Origin: Lampropedia cohaerens
GTDB taxonomy: Bacteria > Pseudomonadota > Gammaproteobacteria > Burkholderiales > Burkholderiaceae_C
Direction of reading: 5' to 3'
Length of the DNA stretch: 64,000 nt
Assembly: GCF_001005215.1 (NCBI RefSeq)
Contig: NZ_LBNQ01000012.1
Span: 88,458 to 152,457 of the forward strand
The position numbers were made by a program, and so were the translations under genes. This document shows positions 1-8,434 of the stretch, one piece after another. The notes under the pieces are model-generated. The model was not told where the DNA came from. It did no database searches and saw nothing but the letters and a program-made list of their open reading frames with translations. Each line of letters opens with the position of its first letter. Position 1 is the stretch's first letter.

Positions 1-481
1 GGGCAAATGTGCGCTGCTGCTCCGCCGACGCAAATGGCGGCGCATCTGCATCGAGCCGATAGTGGTCCTCATGGCGCATGAAGTAAGGCAGCACATGCTG
101 CCAACTCCACGACGCGTCGCCAGTCAGCTGTGCCCAATGGTCGTAGTCCCGCGCCTGACCACGCATGTAGATCATGCCATTGATGCTGGAGCAACCTCCC
201 AGGACCTTGCCGCGCGGATAGCGCAGGGTCCGGCCATTGAGGCCCGGTGCTGGTTCAGTGCAATACAGCCAGTCGGTACGCGGGTTACCGATGCAGTACA
301 AGTAGCCGACGGGAATGTGGATCCAATGGTAGTTGTCCCGTCCGCCCGCCTCGATCAGCAGCACGCGATGGGCCGGATTGCTGCTGAGCCGGTTGGCCAG
401 CAGCGCCCCGGCCGAGCCCGCTCCGATGACGATGTAATCAAACTGCAGTGGCGCTGCGGCCGCTGTGCCCGCCTGGTACAT
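1..481 (-). CDS. GMC-family FAD-dependent oxidoreductase, N-terminal part (HpdH/choline dehydrogenase-like), cut by window edge
   Basis: This is the first ~160 codons of a flavoprotein alcohol dehydrogenase of the glucose-methanol-choline family; the rest lies outside the window. The start ATG follows a clear AGGAGA ribosome binding site. A dinucleotide-binding GAGSAG motif sits at residues 20-25, followed by LLIEAGG (the glutamate that contacts the adenosine ribose of FAD), and then by the GMC signature stretch around GGCSSINGMIYMRG. It lies 104 bp downstream of an MmsA-type dehydrogenase in the same direction, so an operon is likely. In Pseudomonas and Cupriavidus the same trio (GMC dehydrogenase HpdH, MmsA, divergent LysR HpdR) degrades 3-hydroxypropionate. 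That substrate is an inference from context; choline or another alcohol remains possible because the substrate-binding half is not visible. Confidence 0.85.
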   Translation of the reverse strand, partial: MYQAGTAAAAPLQFDYIVIGAGSAGALLANRLSSNPAHRVLLIEAGGRDNYHWIHIPVGYLYCIGNPRTDWLYCTEPAPGLNGRTLRYPRGKVLGGCSSINGMIYMRGQARDYDHWAQLTGDASWSWQHVLPYFMRHEDHYRLDADAPPFASAEQQRTFA

Positions 482-555
482 GGTTGTCTCCTGTCGTTGT
501 TCTCATCGCTGTCATCGCGCACGATCCACGCATGTGCGCGGCCTTCTGACCCTAT

Positions 556-578
556 TGCCCTGCGGCGATGGCAGGGCA
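556..578 (-). other. Intercistronic hairpin after mmsA
   Basis: TGCCCTGC (556-563) and GCAGGGCA (571-578) form a perfect 8-bp stem with a 7-nt loop. It begins just downstream of the mmsA stop and ahead of the GMC gene. No T-run follows on the minus strand, so it looks like an mRNA-stabilising or partially terminating hairpin and not a full terminator. Confidence 0.4.
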
Positions 579-585
579 TTGGCAC

Positions 586-2100
586 TCACTTGCTGGTCGG
601 CATCGCGAATTCTGCACCCTTGGCGGTTGCCTGTGGCCAGCGCTGCATGATGCTCTTTTGTCGCGTATAGAAGCGCACGCCCTCCTCGCCGTAGGCATGC
701 ATGTCGCCAAACAGGCTTTTCTTCCAGCCGCCAAAGCCGTGCCAGGCCATCGGCACCGGAATCGGCACGTTGATGCCAACCATGCCGACTTCAATGCGGC
801 GTCCGAACTCGCGTGCGATATGGCCATCGCGCGTGTAGCAGGACACGCCATTGCCGAACGCGTGGGCGTTGATGATGTCCACGGCCTCGCCAAAATCCTT
901 CACGCGCACGCAGGCCAGCACCGGGCCGAAAATCTCTTCCTTGTAGATGCGCATGTCGGTGGTGACATGGTCAAACAGCGTGCCACCGAGCCAGAAGCCA
1001 CCGCTGCAGCCCTCGCCGGCGCGGCTGCCGTCGAAGTTGCGGCCATCCACCAACAGCTGGGCGCCTTCCTGGACGCCCTGCTCGATGTAACCAGTGATGC
1101 GCTCAAGCGCTGCACGGGTGACGATCGGGCCCATCTCCGCTTCCAGATTGTCGCCCTTGAGCACCTTCAACGCCTTGGTACGCGCGATCAACTTGGGCAG
1201 CACTTTCTCTGCTGTACCCTCGCCCACGAACACGGCCACGCTGACAGCCATGCAGCGCTCGCCCGCTGAGCCGTAGGCAGCGCCGATCAAGGCGTCGACG
1301 ACCTGGTCCATGTCCGCATCGGGCATCACCACCAGATGGTTTTTGGCGCCGCCGAGCGCCTGCACGCGCTTGCCGTGGTGCGCGCCGGTCTCGTAGACGT
1401 AATTGGCAATCGGTGTCGATCCCACGAAGGACAGCGCCTTGACATCCGGATGCTCCAGCAAAGCATCGACCGCCACTTTGTCACCCTGCACCACGTTGAA
1501 CACGCCATCGGGCAGCCCCGCCCGCTGGAGTAATTCGGCAAGAAACAGACTGGGGCTGGGATCGGTCGGACTGGGCTTGAGCACAAAGGTATTGCCGCAG
1601 GCCAGCGCCACCGGAAACATCCACATCGGCACCATCACTGGAAAGTTGAACGGCGTGATACCGGCAACCACCCCCAGCGGCTGCCGCAGCGTCCAGTTGT
1701 CAATGTTGGTGGAAACCTGTTCGGTATAGCCACTCTTGAGCAGCTGGGGAATGCCGCAGGCGAACTCGACGATCTCGATGCCGCGCGTGACCTCACCCTG
1801 CGCATCGGTAAAGACCTTGCCGTGTTCGGCCGTGATCATGCGCGCCAGATCATCGCGGTGCGCATTGAGCAGCTCCAGGAACTTGAACAGAATGCGTGCA
1901 CGTCGCAGCGCCGGCAGTGCGGCCCAAGCCGGAAAGGCAGCCCTGGCAGCGGCGACCGCAGCATCCACGTCCGCCACACTGGCAAACTGGACCTCTGCCG
2001 TCACGGCACCGGTCGCGGGATTGGTGACCACCTGGCTTTTGCCACTGCTGGCAGCCTGGCGCTGACCAGCGATCCAGTGGGCGATGGTTGTCGGATTCAT
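586..2100 (-). CDS. mmsA: CoA-acylating methylmalonate/malonate-semialdehyde dehydrogenase (MmsA), first copy
   Basis: This 504-residue enzyme of the aldehyde dehydrogenase superfamily oxidises methylmalonate semialdehyde (or malonate semialdehyde) with NAD+ and CoA to propionyl-CoA (or acetyl-CoA) plus CO2. The MmsA-type block [13 protein letters not shown] lies at about residues 151-163 and the catalytic cysteine is in SAGERCMAV (C283). The start at 2100 is chosen because AGGAG lies 9 nt upstream; a frame extension to 2136 has no such site. It heads an operon with the GMC dehydrogenase and is divergent from a LysR gene. A second mmsA sits in a valine cluster near the other end of the window, so this copy may serve 3-hydroxypropionate or beta-alanine degradation. 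The family assignment is secure; the physiological substrate is inferred from neighbours. Confidence 0.92.
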   Translation of the reverse strand: MNPTTIAHWIAGQRQAASSGKSQVVTNPATGAVTAEVQFASVADVDAAVAAARAAFPAWAALPALRRARILFKFLELLNAHRDDLARMITAEHGKVFTDAQGEVTRGIEIVEFACGIPQLLKSGYTEQVSTNIDNWTLRQPLGVVAGITPFNFPVMVPMWMFPVALACGNTFVLKPSPTDPSPSLFLAELLQRAGLPDGVFNVVQGDKVAVDALLEHPDVKALSFVGSTPIANYVYETGAHHGKRVQALGGAKNHLVVMPDADMDQVVDALIGAAYGSAGERCMAVSVAVFVGEGTAEKVLPKLIARTKALKVLKGDNLEAEMGPIVTRAALERITGYIEQGVQEGAQLLVDGRNFDGSRAGEGCSGGFWLGGTLFDHVTTDMRIYKEEIFGPVLACVRVKDFGEAVDIINAHAFGNGVSCYTRDGHIAREFGRRIEVGMVGINVPIPVPMAWHGFGGWKKSLFGDMHAYGEEGVRFYTRQKSIMQRWPQATAKGAEFAMPTSK

Positions 2101-2272
2101 CAAATGCACTCCTGCTCGGTTGAAGACGTGCGGCAAGCCCCTGGAACCCGTTCGTCGTTCGCAGCGTACGAAGGTGGCGTACGGAAGGATCGCGGACAGG
2201 TTCGCAGGGCATACAGCGCTGGGGCCAGTCTAGGAACATGCGCAAGGTTTGAAAAGCCAAAAACTTCGACTA

Positions 2273-2296
2273 CATTGTTTGTCATGCCAAACAATG
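2273..2296. promoter_or_regulatory. Perfect inverted repeat enclosing the LysR start codon
   Basis: CATTGTTTG (2273-2281) and CAAACAATG (2288-2296) are perfect 9-bp inverted arms separated by six bases that contain the ATG of the LysR gene (2284). As DNA it could be an autoregulatory operator at the divergent mmsA/LysR promoter region. As RNA it would place the start codon in the loop of a hairpin. There is no recognisable Shine-Dalgarno sequence ahead of this start. The structure is directly visible; the function is inferred. Confidence 0.5.
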
Positions 2297-3297
2297 AATC
2301 CAGGCCAGACACAGCCAATGCCCTTTCCGGCGACGCCCGAACCCAGCACCTTTTCAATGACCTGCACCTGCTGACCATCATTGGCCGCACGCGCAGCTAT
2401 ACAGAGGCGGCGCGCCAGCTCGGCCTGTCCAAGGCCACTGTCAGTCAGCACATCAGTGCGCTGGAGCGCACCGCGGGCGTACCACTGGTGCAACGCTCGA
2501 CCCGCGCAGTGGTGCTGACCGCCGCGGGCGAGCAGCTGGTGGCAGAGACAGGGCCGGCATTCGCCCGCATTGCGCACAGCTTTGCTGCAGTGCGTGATCT
2601 GGCCGAGACGCCGCGCGGCGTGGTGCGCATCACCACACCAGTGGCGCTGGGACGCCAACATCTGATGCCTGCCCTCGCCCAGTTTCTGCAGCGATTTCCC
2701 GGCATCCACGTCGAACTGGACCTCAATGACCGCCTGACCAATCTGGTGCAGGAAGGCTTCGATCTGGCCATCCGGCACAGCGCCGCACCGCCGGACAATC
2801 TGGTTGCCTGGGAGCTGTGTGGCAGCCGCAGCCTGCTGGTGGCCAGCCGCGCCTACCTGACGCGCTACGGCACGCCGCGCATGCCACAGGAACTGGCGCA
2901 GCACGCCTGCCTGCTGTACCTGCGCGGACGCAGCACCCCGCAAAGCTGGACGCTCACACGCACCGGCCGCGAGCCGGTCACCGTGCCCATCCAGGGTCCA
3001 GTCAAGGCCAACAACAGCGAGGTCCTGCGGCAGGCAGCCCAGGCGGGCCTGGGCATCGCGCTGTTGCCGGACTTCAGTGCCATCACCGGAACGCCGACGG
3101 TCAACGATCCGCAGGCGCTATTGCCCGTGTTGCCACGCTGGCAAGTGCAGGGCTATTTTGGCGAGAGGATCTATGCGCTGCGCCCCTGGGCTCCCAGCGT
3201 GCCGCGCGCCGTGCAGGCACTAATCAGCCACCTGCGAGAAGTCTTTCGCCATGGCTTCGCTGCGCAGCCGCCGCAGCCAGAGCAGCACGGCACATGA
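2284..3297 (+). CDS. LysR-family transcriptional regulator (HpdR-like), divergent from mmsA-GMC
   Basis: The 337-residue protein has the LysR layout: an N-terminal winged helix-turn-helix at about residues 24-83 (EAARQLGLSKATVSQHISAL is the recognition region) and a C-terminal type-2 periplasmic-binding-like effector domain. It is divergent from mmsA with 183 bp between the genes, the usual arrangement for a LysR protein that activates its neighbour. The context resembles HpdR, the 3-hydroxypropionate-responsive activator of mmsA/hpdH operons. The frame is open far upstream, but that part is antisense to mmsA; ATG 2284 is chosen, and the next in-frame start candidate is a TTG three codons earlier. 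The stop codon overlaps a dispersed repeat shared with the cysA 3' end. Confidence 0.85.
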   Translation: MPNNESRPDTANALSGDARTQHLFNDLHLLTIIGRTRSYTEAARQLGLSKATVSQHISALERTAGVPLVQRSTRAVVLTAAGEQLVAETGPAFARIAHSFAAVRDLAETPRGVVRITTPVALGRQHLMPALAQFLQRFPGIHVELDLNDRLTNLVQEGFDLAIRHSAAPPDNLVAWELCGSRSLLVASRAYLTRYGTPRMPQELAQHACLLYLRGRSTPQSWTLTRTGREPVTVPIQGPVKANNSEVLRQAAQAGLGIALLPDFSAITGTPTVNDPQALLPVLPRWQVQGYFGERIYALRPWAPSVPRAVQALISHLREVFRHGFAAQPPQPEQHGT

Positions 3298-3319
3298 GAA
3301 GATCGTGAACAGGTTCTTA
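3291..3319 (-). repeat. Dispersed repeat, copy A (cysA/LysR convergent end)
   Basis: Read on the minus strand this ~29-bp element starts with the cysA stop codon, TAAGAACCTGTTCACGATC, and runs through the 3' end of the convergent LysR gene. Twenty-three of 29 positions match a copy after the cytochrome c gene (8178-8206) and 22 of 29 match one upstream of phaC (16809-16837). Most differences are transitions. A weaker copy ends the acyl-CoA dehydrogenase gene at 61855. Confidence 0.5.
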
Positions 3320-4390
3320 CGCCGCCACCGCCTCGTCGTCAAGGAAGACGCGCGCGTTGACAGGCCGGATCCAGGCGCTGCCCCCTTGCTGCAACGTCAG
3401 GGCAAGGTAGTGCCGCTTGGACAGTTCCGCATGCACCACCTCGTCACTGGCCTCGGTGCGCAGCTCCAGCCGCACGCGCGGTCCGACCACCGCCACGCGT
3501 TCGATGCGTGCGGGCAGCGCCCCATCGGCAGGTACATTGAACACCTCGATGTCGTGCGGACGGATGTAGGCGATGGCAGGGCTGTCCTTCTGGCCCGCAT
3601 ACTCCGGCGTGCGCAGGCGCAAGCTGCCGATGTCGGCATAGCCGTCACGGATGCGGGCACGGAACAGGTTGACGTTACCGAGAAAGTCGTACACGAAGGG
3701 ATTGGCTGGCTGGTCGTACAGCGTCTGCGGATCGCCGTCCTGCTCAACGCGCCCCTTGTTCATTACGACCACGCGATCGGAGACTTCCAATGCCTCCTCC
3801 TGATCATGCGTAACAAACAGGCTGGTGACGTGGATCTCATCATGCAGACGGCGCAGCCAGGCGCGCAACTCGGCGCGGACCTTGGCGTCCAGCGCGCCAA
3901 ACGGTTCATCCAGCAGTAGCACGCGGGGCTCGACGGCCAGCGCCCGCGCCAGCGCGATGCGCTGACGCTGACCGCCGGAGAGCTGCGAAGGCATGCGATC
4001 GGCCGTCCAGTGCAGCTGCACCATCTCCAGCAGATGCATCACGCGCCGCCGAATTTCCTGCTTGCTGGGCCGTGTCGCGCGCGGCCGTACCGTCAGGCCA
4101 TAAGCAACGTTGTCGAATACCGTCATGTGCTTGAACAGTGCGTAATGCTGAAACACGAAGCCGACGCCCCGACTGCTGACGTGCTGGTCAGTCACATCCT
4201 GCCCGTGAAAGCGGATGGTTCCGCTGTCGGGCTGCTCCAGCCCTGCGATGATGCGCAGCAGCGTGGTCTTGCCCGAGCCCGATGGCCCCAGCAGCGCTGT
4301 CAACTCCCCCTCGTTGAACTGCAGGCTGACATTGTCGACGGCGACGAAATCGCCGAAACGCTTGTTGACGTGTTGTACTTCGATGCTCAT
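3317..4390 (-). CDS. cysA: Sulfate/thiosulfate ABC transporter ATP-binding protein CysA
   Basis: This 357-residue ATPase powers sulfate/thiosulfate import. Walker [10 protein letters not shown] is at residues 35-43, the ABC signature LSGGQ at 137-141, Walker B VLLLDEP at 157-163 and the switch histidine at H195 (VTHDQEE). A C-terminal TOBE-like regulatory region follows from about residue 240. Length matches the CysA family. It is the last gene of sbp-cysT-cysW-cysA, 54 bp after cysW, and converges on the LysR gene, whose stop lies 19 bp beyond. The TAA stop is the first codon of a dispersed repeat. Confidence 0.95.
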   Translation of the reverse strand: MSIEVQHVNKRFGDFVAVDNVSLQFNEGELTALLGPSGSGKTTLLRIIAGLEQPDSGTIRFHGQDVTDQHVSSRGVGFVFQHYALFKHMTVFDNVAYGLTVRPRATRPSKQEIRRRVMHLLEMVQLHWTADRMPSQLSGGQRQRIALARALAVEPRVLLLDEPFGALDAKVRAELRAWLRRLHDEIHVTSLFVTHDQEEALEVSDRVVVMNKGRVEQDGDPQTLYDQPANPFVYDFLGNVNLFRARIRDGYADIGSLRLRTPEYAGQKDSPAIAYIRPHDIEVFNVPADGALPARIERVAVVGPRVRLELRTEASDEVVHAELSKRHYLALTLQQGGSAWIRPVNARVFLDDEAVAA

Positions 4391-4444
4391 GGCAGTACCT
4401 TGAGTGAATTTCGGATTCGGATAAGTCCGGCGATCTCGCCTGCC

Positions 4445-5389
4445 TCATTCATGAACGTGATGGCGCGCATCCATCCATTCGACCAGGCTCTTGAGCGCAA
4501 TCGTCAGCAACGCCAGTCCGGTCAGCAGTGAGGAAACCGCAAACGCCGCCGTGAACATGTACTCGTTGTAGAGCACCTCGATGTGCAGCGGCATGGTGTT
4601 GGTCTCGCCCCGCACCCGCCCGGAGACGACGGCCACCGCACCGAACTCGCCCAGTGCCCGGGCGTTGCAGAGGATCACGCCGTAGATCAGTCCCCACTTG
4701 ATGTTGGGCAGCGTCACGCGCAGGAACGTGCGCCAGCCATTGGCTCCCAGTGTCAGTGACGCTTCCTCCTCCTCCTTGCCCTGCTGCTGCATCAGCGGAA
4801 TCAGCTCGCGTGCAATGAACGGCATGGTTCCGAACAGAATGACGATGACGATGGCAGGCACGGCAAAGATGATGCGGATGTCATGCTCGGACAGCCACGG
4901 CCCGAGCCAACCCTGCGAGCCGAACAGGATCACGAAGATCAGCCCGACCACGACTGGTGAGATCGCAAACGGCATGTCGATGATGGAGATCAGCACCGAC
5001 TTGCCGCGGAACTCGAACTTGGCAATCGCCCAGGCCGCCGCAACGCCGAAGATGGTGTTGACGGGCACTACGATCAGCACGACAAAAAGCGACAGACGAA
5101 TGGCTGCCAGCGAATCAGGCTCCTTGATCGCCTCCCACCAGACGCGCAGTCCCTGCTCGAACGCCCCGTAAATCACCACGACCAACGGCAGCACCAGCAT
5201 CAGCGTGAGGAAAGTGAGCGCTATGCCGATCAGCGTCCAACGCAACCACGCCGGCTCCTCGTTGGCGCGGCGCCACACGCCGGACTTGGCGCGGCGGCGC
5301 GCCGCGGCTCCCGCCCGCAGACGCGTGTCATCTGCCAAGCTGGCGATCGCCAGCAGCTCTGGCTTTGCAGAGGATGTTGTTTCCGTCAT
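4445..5389 (-). CDS. cysW: Sulfate ABC transporter permease CysW
   Basis: This 314-residue inner-membrane permease pairs with CysT to form the sulfate channel. Several hydrophobic helices are visible, beginning with ALTFLTLMLVLPLVVVIYG, and the BPD-transport EAA loop lies around EEEEASLTLGANGWRTF, which docks on CysA. The start at 5389 has AAGGAG 8 nt upstream and lies 13 nt after the cysT stop; an extension to 5440 would overlap cysT and lacks a better site. The basic N-terminal tail of about 50 residues before the first helix is rather long. Confidence 0.94.
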   Translation of the reverse strand: MTETTSSAKPELLAIASLADDTRLRAGAAARRRAKSGVWRRANEEPAWLRWTLIGIALTFLTLMLVLPLVVVIYGAFEQGLRVWWEAIKEPDSLAAIRLSLFVVLIVVPVNTIFGVAAAWAIAKFEFRGKSVLISIIDMPFAISPVVVGLIFVILFGSQGWLGPWLSEHDIRIIFAVPAIVIVILFGTMPFIARELIPLMQQQGKEEEEASLTLGANGWRTFLRVTLPNIKWGLIYGVILCNARALGEFGAVAVVSGRVRGETNTMPLHIEVLYNEYMFTAAFAVSSLLTGLALLTIALKSLVEWMDARHHVHE

Positions 5390-5402
5390 TGCACTGACTC
5401 CT

Positions 5403-6239
5403 TCACTGGCTGCGACGCGAAGTCCACCACTGCAGCCCATTGATGGCCAGCAACAGCAAAAATGCCGCCAGCAGCAGCACCGTGCCGATTGCGGCTGCGC
5501 CCTGGTAGTCGTATTGCTCGGTCTTCTGCACGATCAGCAAGGGCGCGATCTCGGTGCGATAGGGCAAGTTGCCGGAGATGAAGACCACCGAGCCATATTC
5601 GCCCAGCGCGCGCGCAAAGGCCAGCGCATAGCCGGTCAGCAACGCTGGCAGCAGTGCGGGCAGCACGACTCGCCGCAGTGTCGTCAGGCGCGAGGCACCC
5701 AGGCTGGCAGACGCTTCCTCCCGCTCGGCGTCCAGATCCTCCAGTACGGGCTGGACCGTACGCACCACGAATGGCAGGCCGATGTAGGTGAGCGCAACGA
5801 TCACACCCAACTGGGTGTAGGCGATGCGAATGCCATGGACCTCCAGATACTGGCCGACCCAACCGGTGGACGCATACAGCGTCACCAGCGCAATGCCGGC
5901 CACGGCCGTGGGCAACGCAAATGGCAGATCAACCAGTGCGTCGATGAACTTGCGGCCCGGAAAGTGATAGCGCACCAGCACCCACGCCACGAGTCCGCCG
6001 AACACCAGATTGATGGTGGCGCCGATCAGTGACGCACCAATCGACAGCTTGTAGGACGCCACCACCTGCGGATGGCTGATGGCGCTCCAAAAGTCCTCCC
6101 AGCTCATCGTGGACGTGTAGAGCAGCAGTCCACCGACGGGGATCATGAAAATGAAAGTCAGATAGAGCAGCGTGAATCCCATCGTCAACCCAAATCCAGG
6201 GATGACGGGTCGCTTGGCGCGAACAGCAGCGGATGGCAT
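5403..6239 (-). CDS. cysT: Sulfate ABC transporter permease CysT (CysU)
   Basis: This is a 278-residue inner-membrane permease of the sulfate/thiosulfate importer. The first helix is at about residues 16-37 (LTMGFTLLYLTFIFMIPVGG), and the cytoplasmic EAA motif is at EREEASASLGASRLTTLRRV. Length and order (binding protein, cysT, cysW, cysA) match the family. A 12-bp perfect hairpin separates it from the upstream sbp gene, which could lower permease expression relative to the binding protein. Confidence 0.94.
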   Translation of the reverse strand: MPSAAVRAKRPVIPGFGLTMGFTLLYLTFIFMIPVGGLLLYTSTMSWEDFWSAISHPQVVASYKLSIGASLIGATINLVFGGLVAWVLVRYHFPGRKFIDALVDLPFALPTAVAGIALVTLYASTGWVGQYLEVHGIRIAYTQLGVIVALTYIGLPFVVRTVQPVLEDLDAEREEASASLGASRLTTLRRVVLPALLPALLTGYALAFARALGEYGSVVFISGNLPYRTEIAPLLIVQKTEQYDYQGAAAIGTVLLLAAFLLLLAINGLQWWTSRRSQ

Positions 6240-6295
6240 GGCTTGAGAATGGTTCTGTGGGAACTCGTGCGATCAGGGAGCGGCCGCCCGAAAGG

Positions 6296-6322
6296 GGCAA
6301 TGCCCGCTAGGCGGGCATTGCC
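6296..6322 (-). other. Strong intercistronic hairpin between sbp and cysT
   Basis: GGCAATGCCCGC (6296-6307) and GCGGGCATTGCC (6311-6322) pair perfectly over 12 bp with a 3-nt loop. It lies 18 bp downstream of the sbp stop and 56 bp before cysT. On the minus strand only a short CCCTTT follows, so complete termination is unlikely. The position, just after the gene for an abundant binding protein, is typical of processed or partially terminated mRNA that gives more binding protein than permease. Confidence 0.6.
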
Positions 6323-6340
6323 TCGCTCACTCCTGGCGCA

Positions 6341-7360
6341 TCAGCGCTTGGCCAGCGCCTCAAGGATGGAATCGAACCTGCCGCCGTCATTGAAGTGCTC
6401 GGCCTGGGCCTTGCCCCAGCCACCGAACACTTCATCGATCGTGAACAGCTCAAGCTGGGGGAACTGCTCGGCAAACTCTTTGGCCACTTCAGGATCGGTC
6501 GGCCGGTAATAGTGCTTGCCGGCGATGCGCTGGCCCTCCTTGCTATAGAGGTACTCCAGATACGCCTCGGCGACTGCGCGGGTGCCGCGCTGATCCACCA
6601 CCTTGTCCACCACCGTCACGGGTGGTTCGGCCAGGATGCTCACCGACGGCACGACGATCTCATACTGCCCCTTGCCCAGCTGCTCGACCGAAAGAATCGC
6701 CTCGTTCTCCCATGCAATGAACACGTCGCCAAGGCGACGCTGCACAAAGGTGTTGGTCGCGCCCCGCGCACCGGAGTCCAACACCGGTACATTCTGGAAC
6801 AGGCGTTCGACGAAGGCATAGGCCTTGTCCTGGTCGCCGTCATTCTTCTTGAGCGCGTAGCCCCAGGCGGCAAGATAGTTCCAGCGTGCGCCACCGGACG
6901 TCTTCGGGTTGGGGGTGATGACCTCGACATCGTCGCGCACCAGATCGTCCCAGTCCTGAATGTTCTTGGGATTGCCCTTGCGCACCAGCAGCACGATGGT
7001 CGAGGTGTAGGGTGAGCTGTTGGACGGCAGGCGCGACTGCCAGTTCTCGGGAATGAGCTGCGCGCGCTGGCGCAGCGCATCCACATCGTAGGCCAGTGCC
7101 AGCGTGACCACGTCGGCGGGTTGTCCATCGATCACGTTACGTGCCTGCGAACCGGATCCGCCATGCGACTGACGTACCACGACATCCTGGCCACTCTCCT
7201 GCTTCCAGTGCTTGGCAAAAGCGGCGTTGTACTCGCGGTAGAACTCCCGAGTGGGATCGTAGGAGACGTTCAGGATCTCGACGGTCTGTGCCAGCGCGGC
7301 GCCGGCCATCGTGAGGGCGGCCATTGCGCCGATCAACGTGTTGCGAACGAAATGCTTCAT
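6341..7360 (-). CDS. sbp: Periplasmic sulfate-binding protein
   Basis: This 339-residue extracytoplasmic solute-binding protein captures sulfate (or thiosulfate) for CysTWA. The first ~24 residues form a signal peptide (basic start MKHFVRN, hydrophobic core, AGAALA cleavage region before QTVEILNVSYDP). Family stretches include SYDPTREFYREYN, SHGGSGSQARNVIDG and TPNPKTSGGARWNYLAAW, which surround the anion site. The start at 7360 gives a normal signal peptide; a frame extension to 7564 has no support. It is first in the operon and is followed by a strong hairpin. Whether the true name is sbp or cysP cannot be decided from sequence alone. Confidence 0.93.
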   Translation of the reverse strand: MKHFVRNTLIGAMAALTMAGAALAQTVEILNVSYDPTREFYREYNAAFAKHWKQESGQDVVVRQSHGGSGSQARNVIDGQPADVVTLALAYDVDALRQRAQLIPENWQSRLPSNSSPYTSTIVLLVRKGNPKNIQDWDDLVRDDVEVITPNPKTSGGARWNYLAAWGYALKKNDGDQDKAYAFVERLFQNVPVLDSGARGATNTFVQRRLGDVFIAWENEAILSVEQLGKGQYEIVVPSVSILAEPPVTVVDKVVDQRGTRAVAEAYLEYLYSKEGQRIAGKHYYRPTDPEVAKEFAEQFPQLELFTIDEVFGGWGKAQAEHFNDGGRFDSILEALAKR

Positions 7361-7814
7361 GGGGTTTCTCTGAAGATGGAATGCGGGTGTCAGCCTCCGG
7401 ATGCGGGCGTGCATGCCGCACCGTGGCGCATGATTAGGGGGCCTGGAACAGCTGGACCGAGCGTCAACACCTTTGCATGTCATCCCTTTTGTGCGTTTGT
7501 CTGCCGGCCCGCCGACACCAGCGCCCGGGTGAAAAAATGGCAACCGCTCATCCGGTCGAACCAATGAGACGCAATGGTAGAGACAGTTTTATATTCAAAT
7601 AAATACTATTTTTGAATTTACTAATTTCATTAAGACATATTGAACCTGCTGCCGAGGCAGGATCGCCCCGCTCCGAGAGCGGCGCGATGCACCGGTGCAC
7701 TGCGCCGCTCCGCACCCGGTAGGTGCACTGCGCCAGTCAGGAAAGGCTGTCCGCGCCGCCGCATCTGCTGGCGCTGTGCTAGGCTGGCGGGCTGTTTGTT
7801 TCGTCGTCTACAGG
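7361..7814. other. Divergent intergenic region sbp / cytochrome c
   Basis: This 454-bp stretch holds the sbp promoter region, including an AT-rich block at about 7585-7635 that contrasts with the surrounding GC-rich DNA, and the leader of the cytochrome gene. No RNA gene or additional convincing coding frame is seen. The segment at 7675-7760 carries several short GGTGCACTGCGCC-like near-repeats of unknown meaning. Confidence 0.5.
7588..7617 (-). promoter_or_regulatory. Candidate sbp promoter with CysB-like inverted repeat
   Basis: On the minus strand TTCAAA (7611-7616) and TATAAA (7588-7593) are separated by 17 bp, a good sigma-70 layout, about 230 bp upstream of the sbp start. The same DNA carries ATTCAAA (7593-7599) and TTTGAAT (7611-7617), 7-bp inverted arms with an 11-bp spacer, the spacing usual for LysR-type regulators such as CysB, which control sulfate uptake in other proteobacteria. 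Regulator identity is an inference. Confidence 0.4.
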
Positions 7815-8180
7815 ATGTTCGTGTTTCGTCTTTACCGCCAACCGGCATTCCATTGCCTTACTGCCGTGCTGCAGGCCAGCGTACTGCTTGGTCTGCTGGC
7901 GGCAGGTGCACCGTTACATGCCGATGAGCAGCTTGCCCGTGCCAATGCCTGCGTTGCCTGCCATCAGGTTGATCGCAAAGTCGTCGGGCCCGCCTTCCGC
8001 GAGGTGGCCAGGCGCCGCGCGGGGGAGGCCGATGCCGAGGATGTGCTGGTCGACCACATTCGCCATGGCAGCAAGGGCGTCTACGGCCCTGTGCCGATGC
8101 CGCCCAATACCCGCGTCAGCGAAGCCGATGCGCGGGCGTTGGCCCGGTGGATTCTCGGACTGCAGCCGCCGTCGCAGTAA
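7815..8180 (+). CDS. Small periplasmic class I cytochrome c (c551/c552-like)
   Basis: The 121-residue protein has an N-terminal signal peptide (to about residue 36), one heme attachment site CVACH at residues 46-50 and the axial methionine M95 in GPVPMPPN, as in cytochromes c551/c552 that shuttle electrons in the periplasm. No terminal oxidase or reductase gene is adjacent, so the partner is unknown. The start is uncertain: ATG 7815 is preferred because it gives a compact signal peptide, but ACAGG lies too close for a good ribosome binding site and the frame is open from 7695. The TAA stop begins a dispersed repeat. Confidence 0.82.
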   Translation: MFVFRLYRQPAFHCLTAVLQASVLLGLLAAGAPLHADEQLARANACVACHQVDRKVVGPAFREVARRRAGEADAEDVLVDHIRHGSKGVYGPVPMPPNTRVSEADARALARWILGLQPPSQ

Positions 8181-8206
8181 GAACCTGTTTACGGTCTTTT
8201 CACGCA
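8178..8206 (+). repeat. Dispersed repeat, copy B (cytochrome c stop)
   Basis: Starting at the cytochrome c stop codon, TAAGAACCTGTTTACGGTC and the following ~10 bp match copy A (3291-3319, minus strand) at 23 of 29 positions, with only transitions between them. The coincidence with a stop codon is the same as in copy A. Confidence 0.5.
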
Positions 8207-8342
8207 CCGCGTCGCCTCACCAGGCGATGCAATGCAAGGCGCAAACCACAGTCGGACTGGAGGCCCGGCGAGGATTGGCAACGCCGCGGCGTGCCTCTGG
8301 CGAGGCAACCCGACGGGCAGCCAGGCAAAGTACCACCGGCCA

Positions 8343-8378
8343 AAAGGCCCGGCAGATGCGGGCATCAACCGGGCCTTT
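8343..8378 (-). terminator. Rho-independent terminator, mainly for csbD
   Basis: AAAGGCCCGG (8343-8352) and CCGGGCCTTT (8369-8378) form a perfect 10-bp stem around a 16-nt loop between the convergent cytochrome c and csbD genes. On the minus strand the stem is followed by a short T-run (TTTT), which favours termination of csbD transcripts; it may act in both directions. Confidence 0.65.
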
Positions 8379-8434
8379 CAGCGGGAGTTAGACGCTGGCC
8401 GCGCCGCCTTCACTGGCCGGCGGCGCTGGGGCAA

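Noticed and set aside
2230..2943. A 237-codon minus-strand frame opposite the first LysR gene
   Set aside because: Antisense to an unmistakable helix-turn-helix coding region; no domain in the shadow frame.
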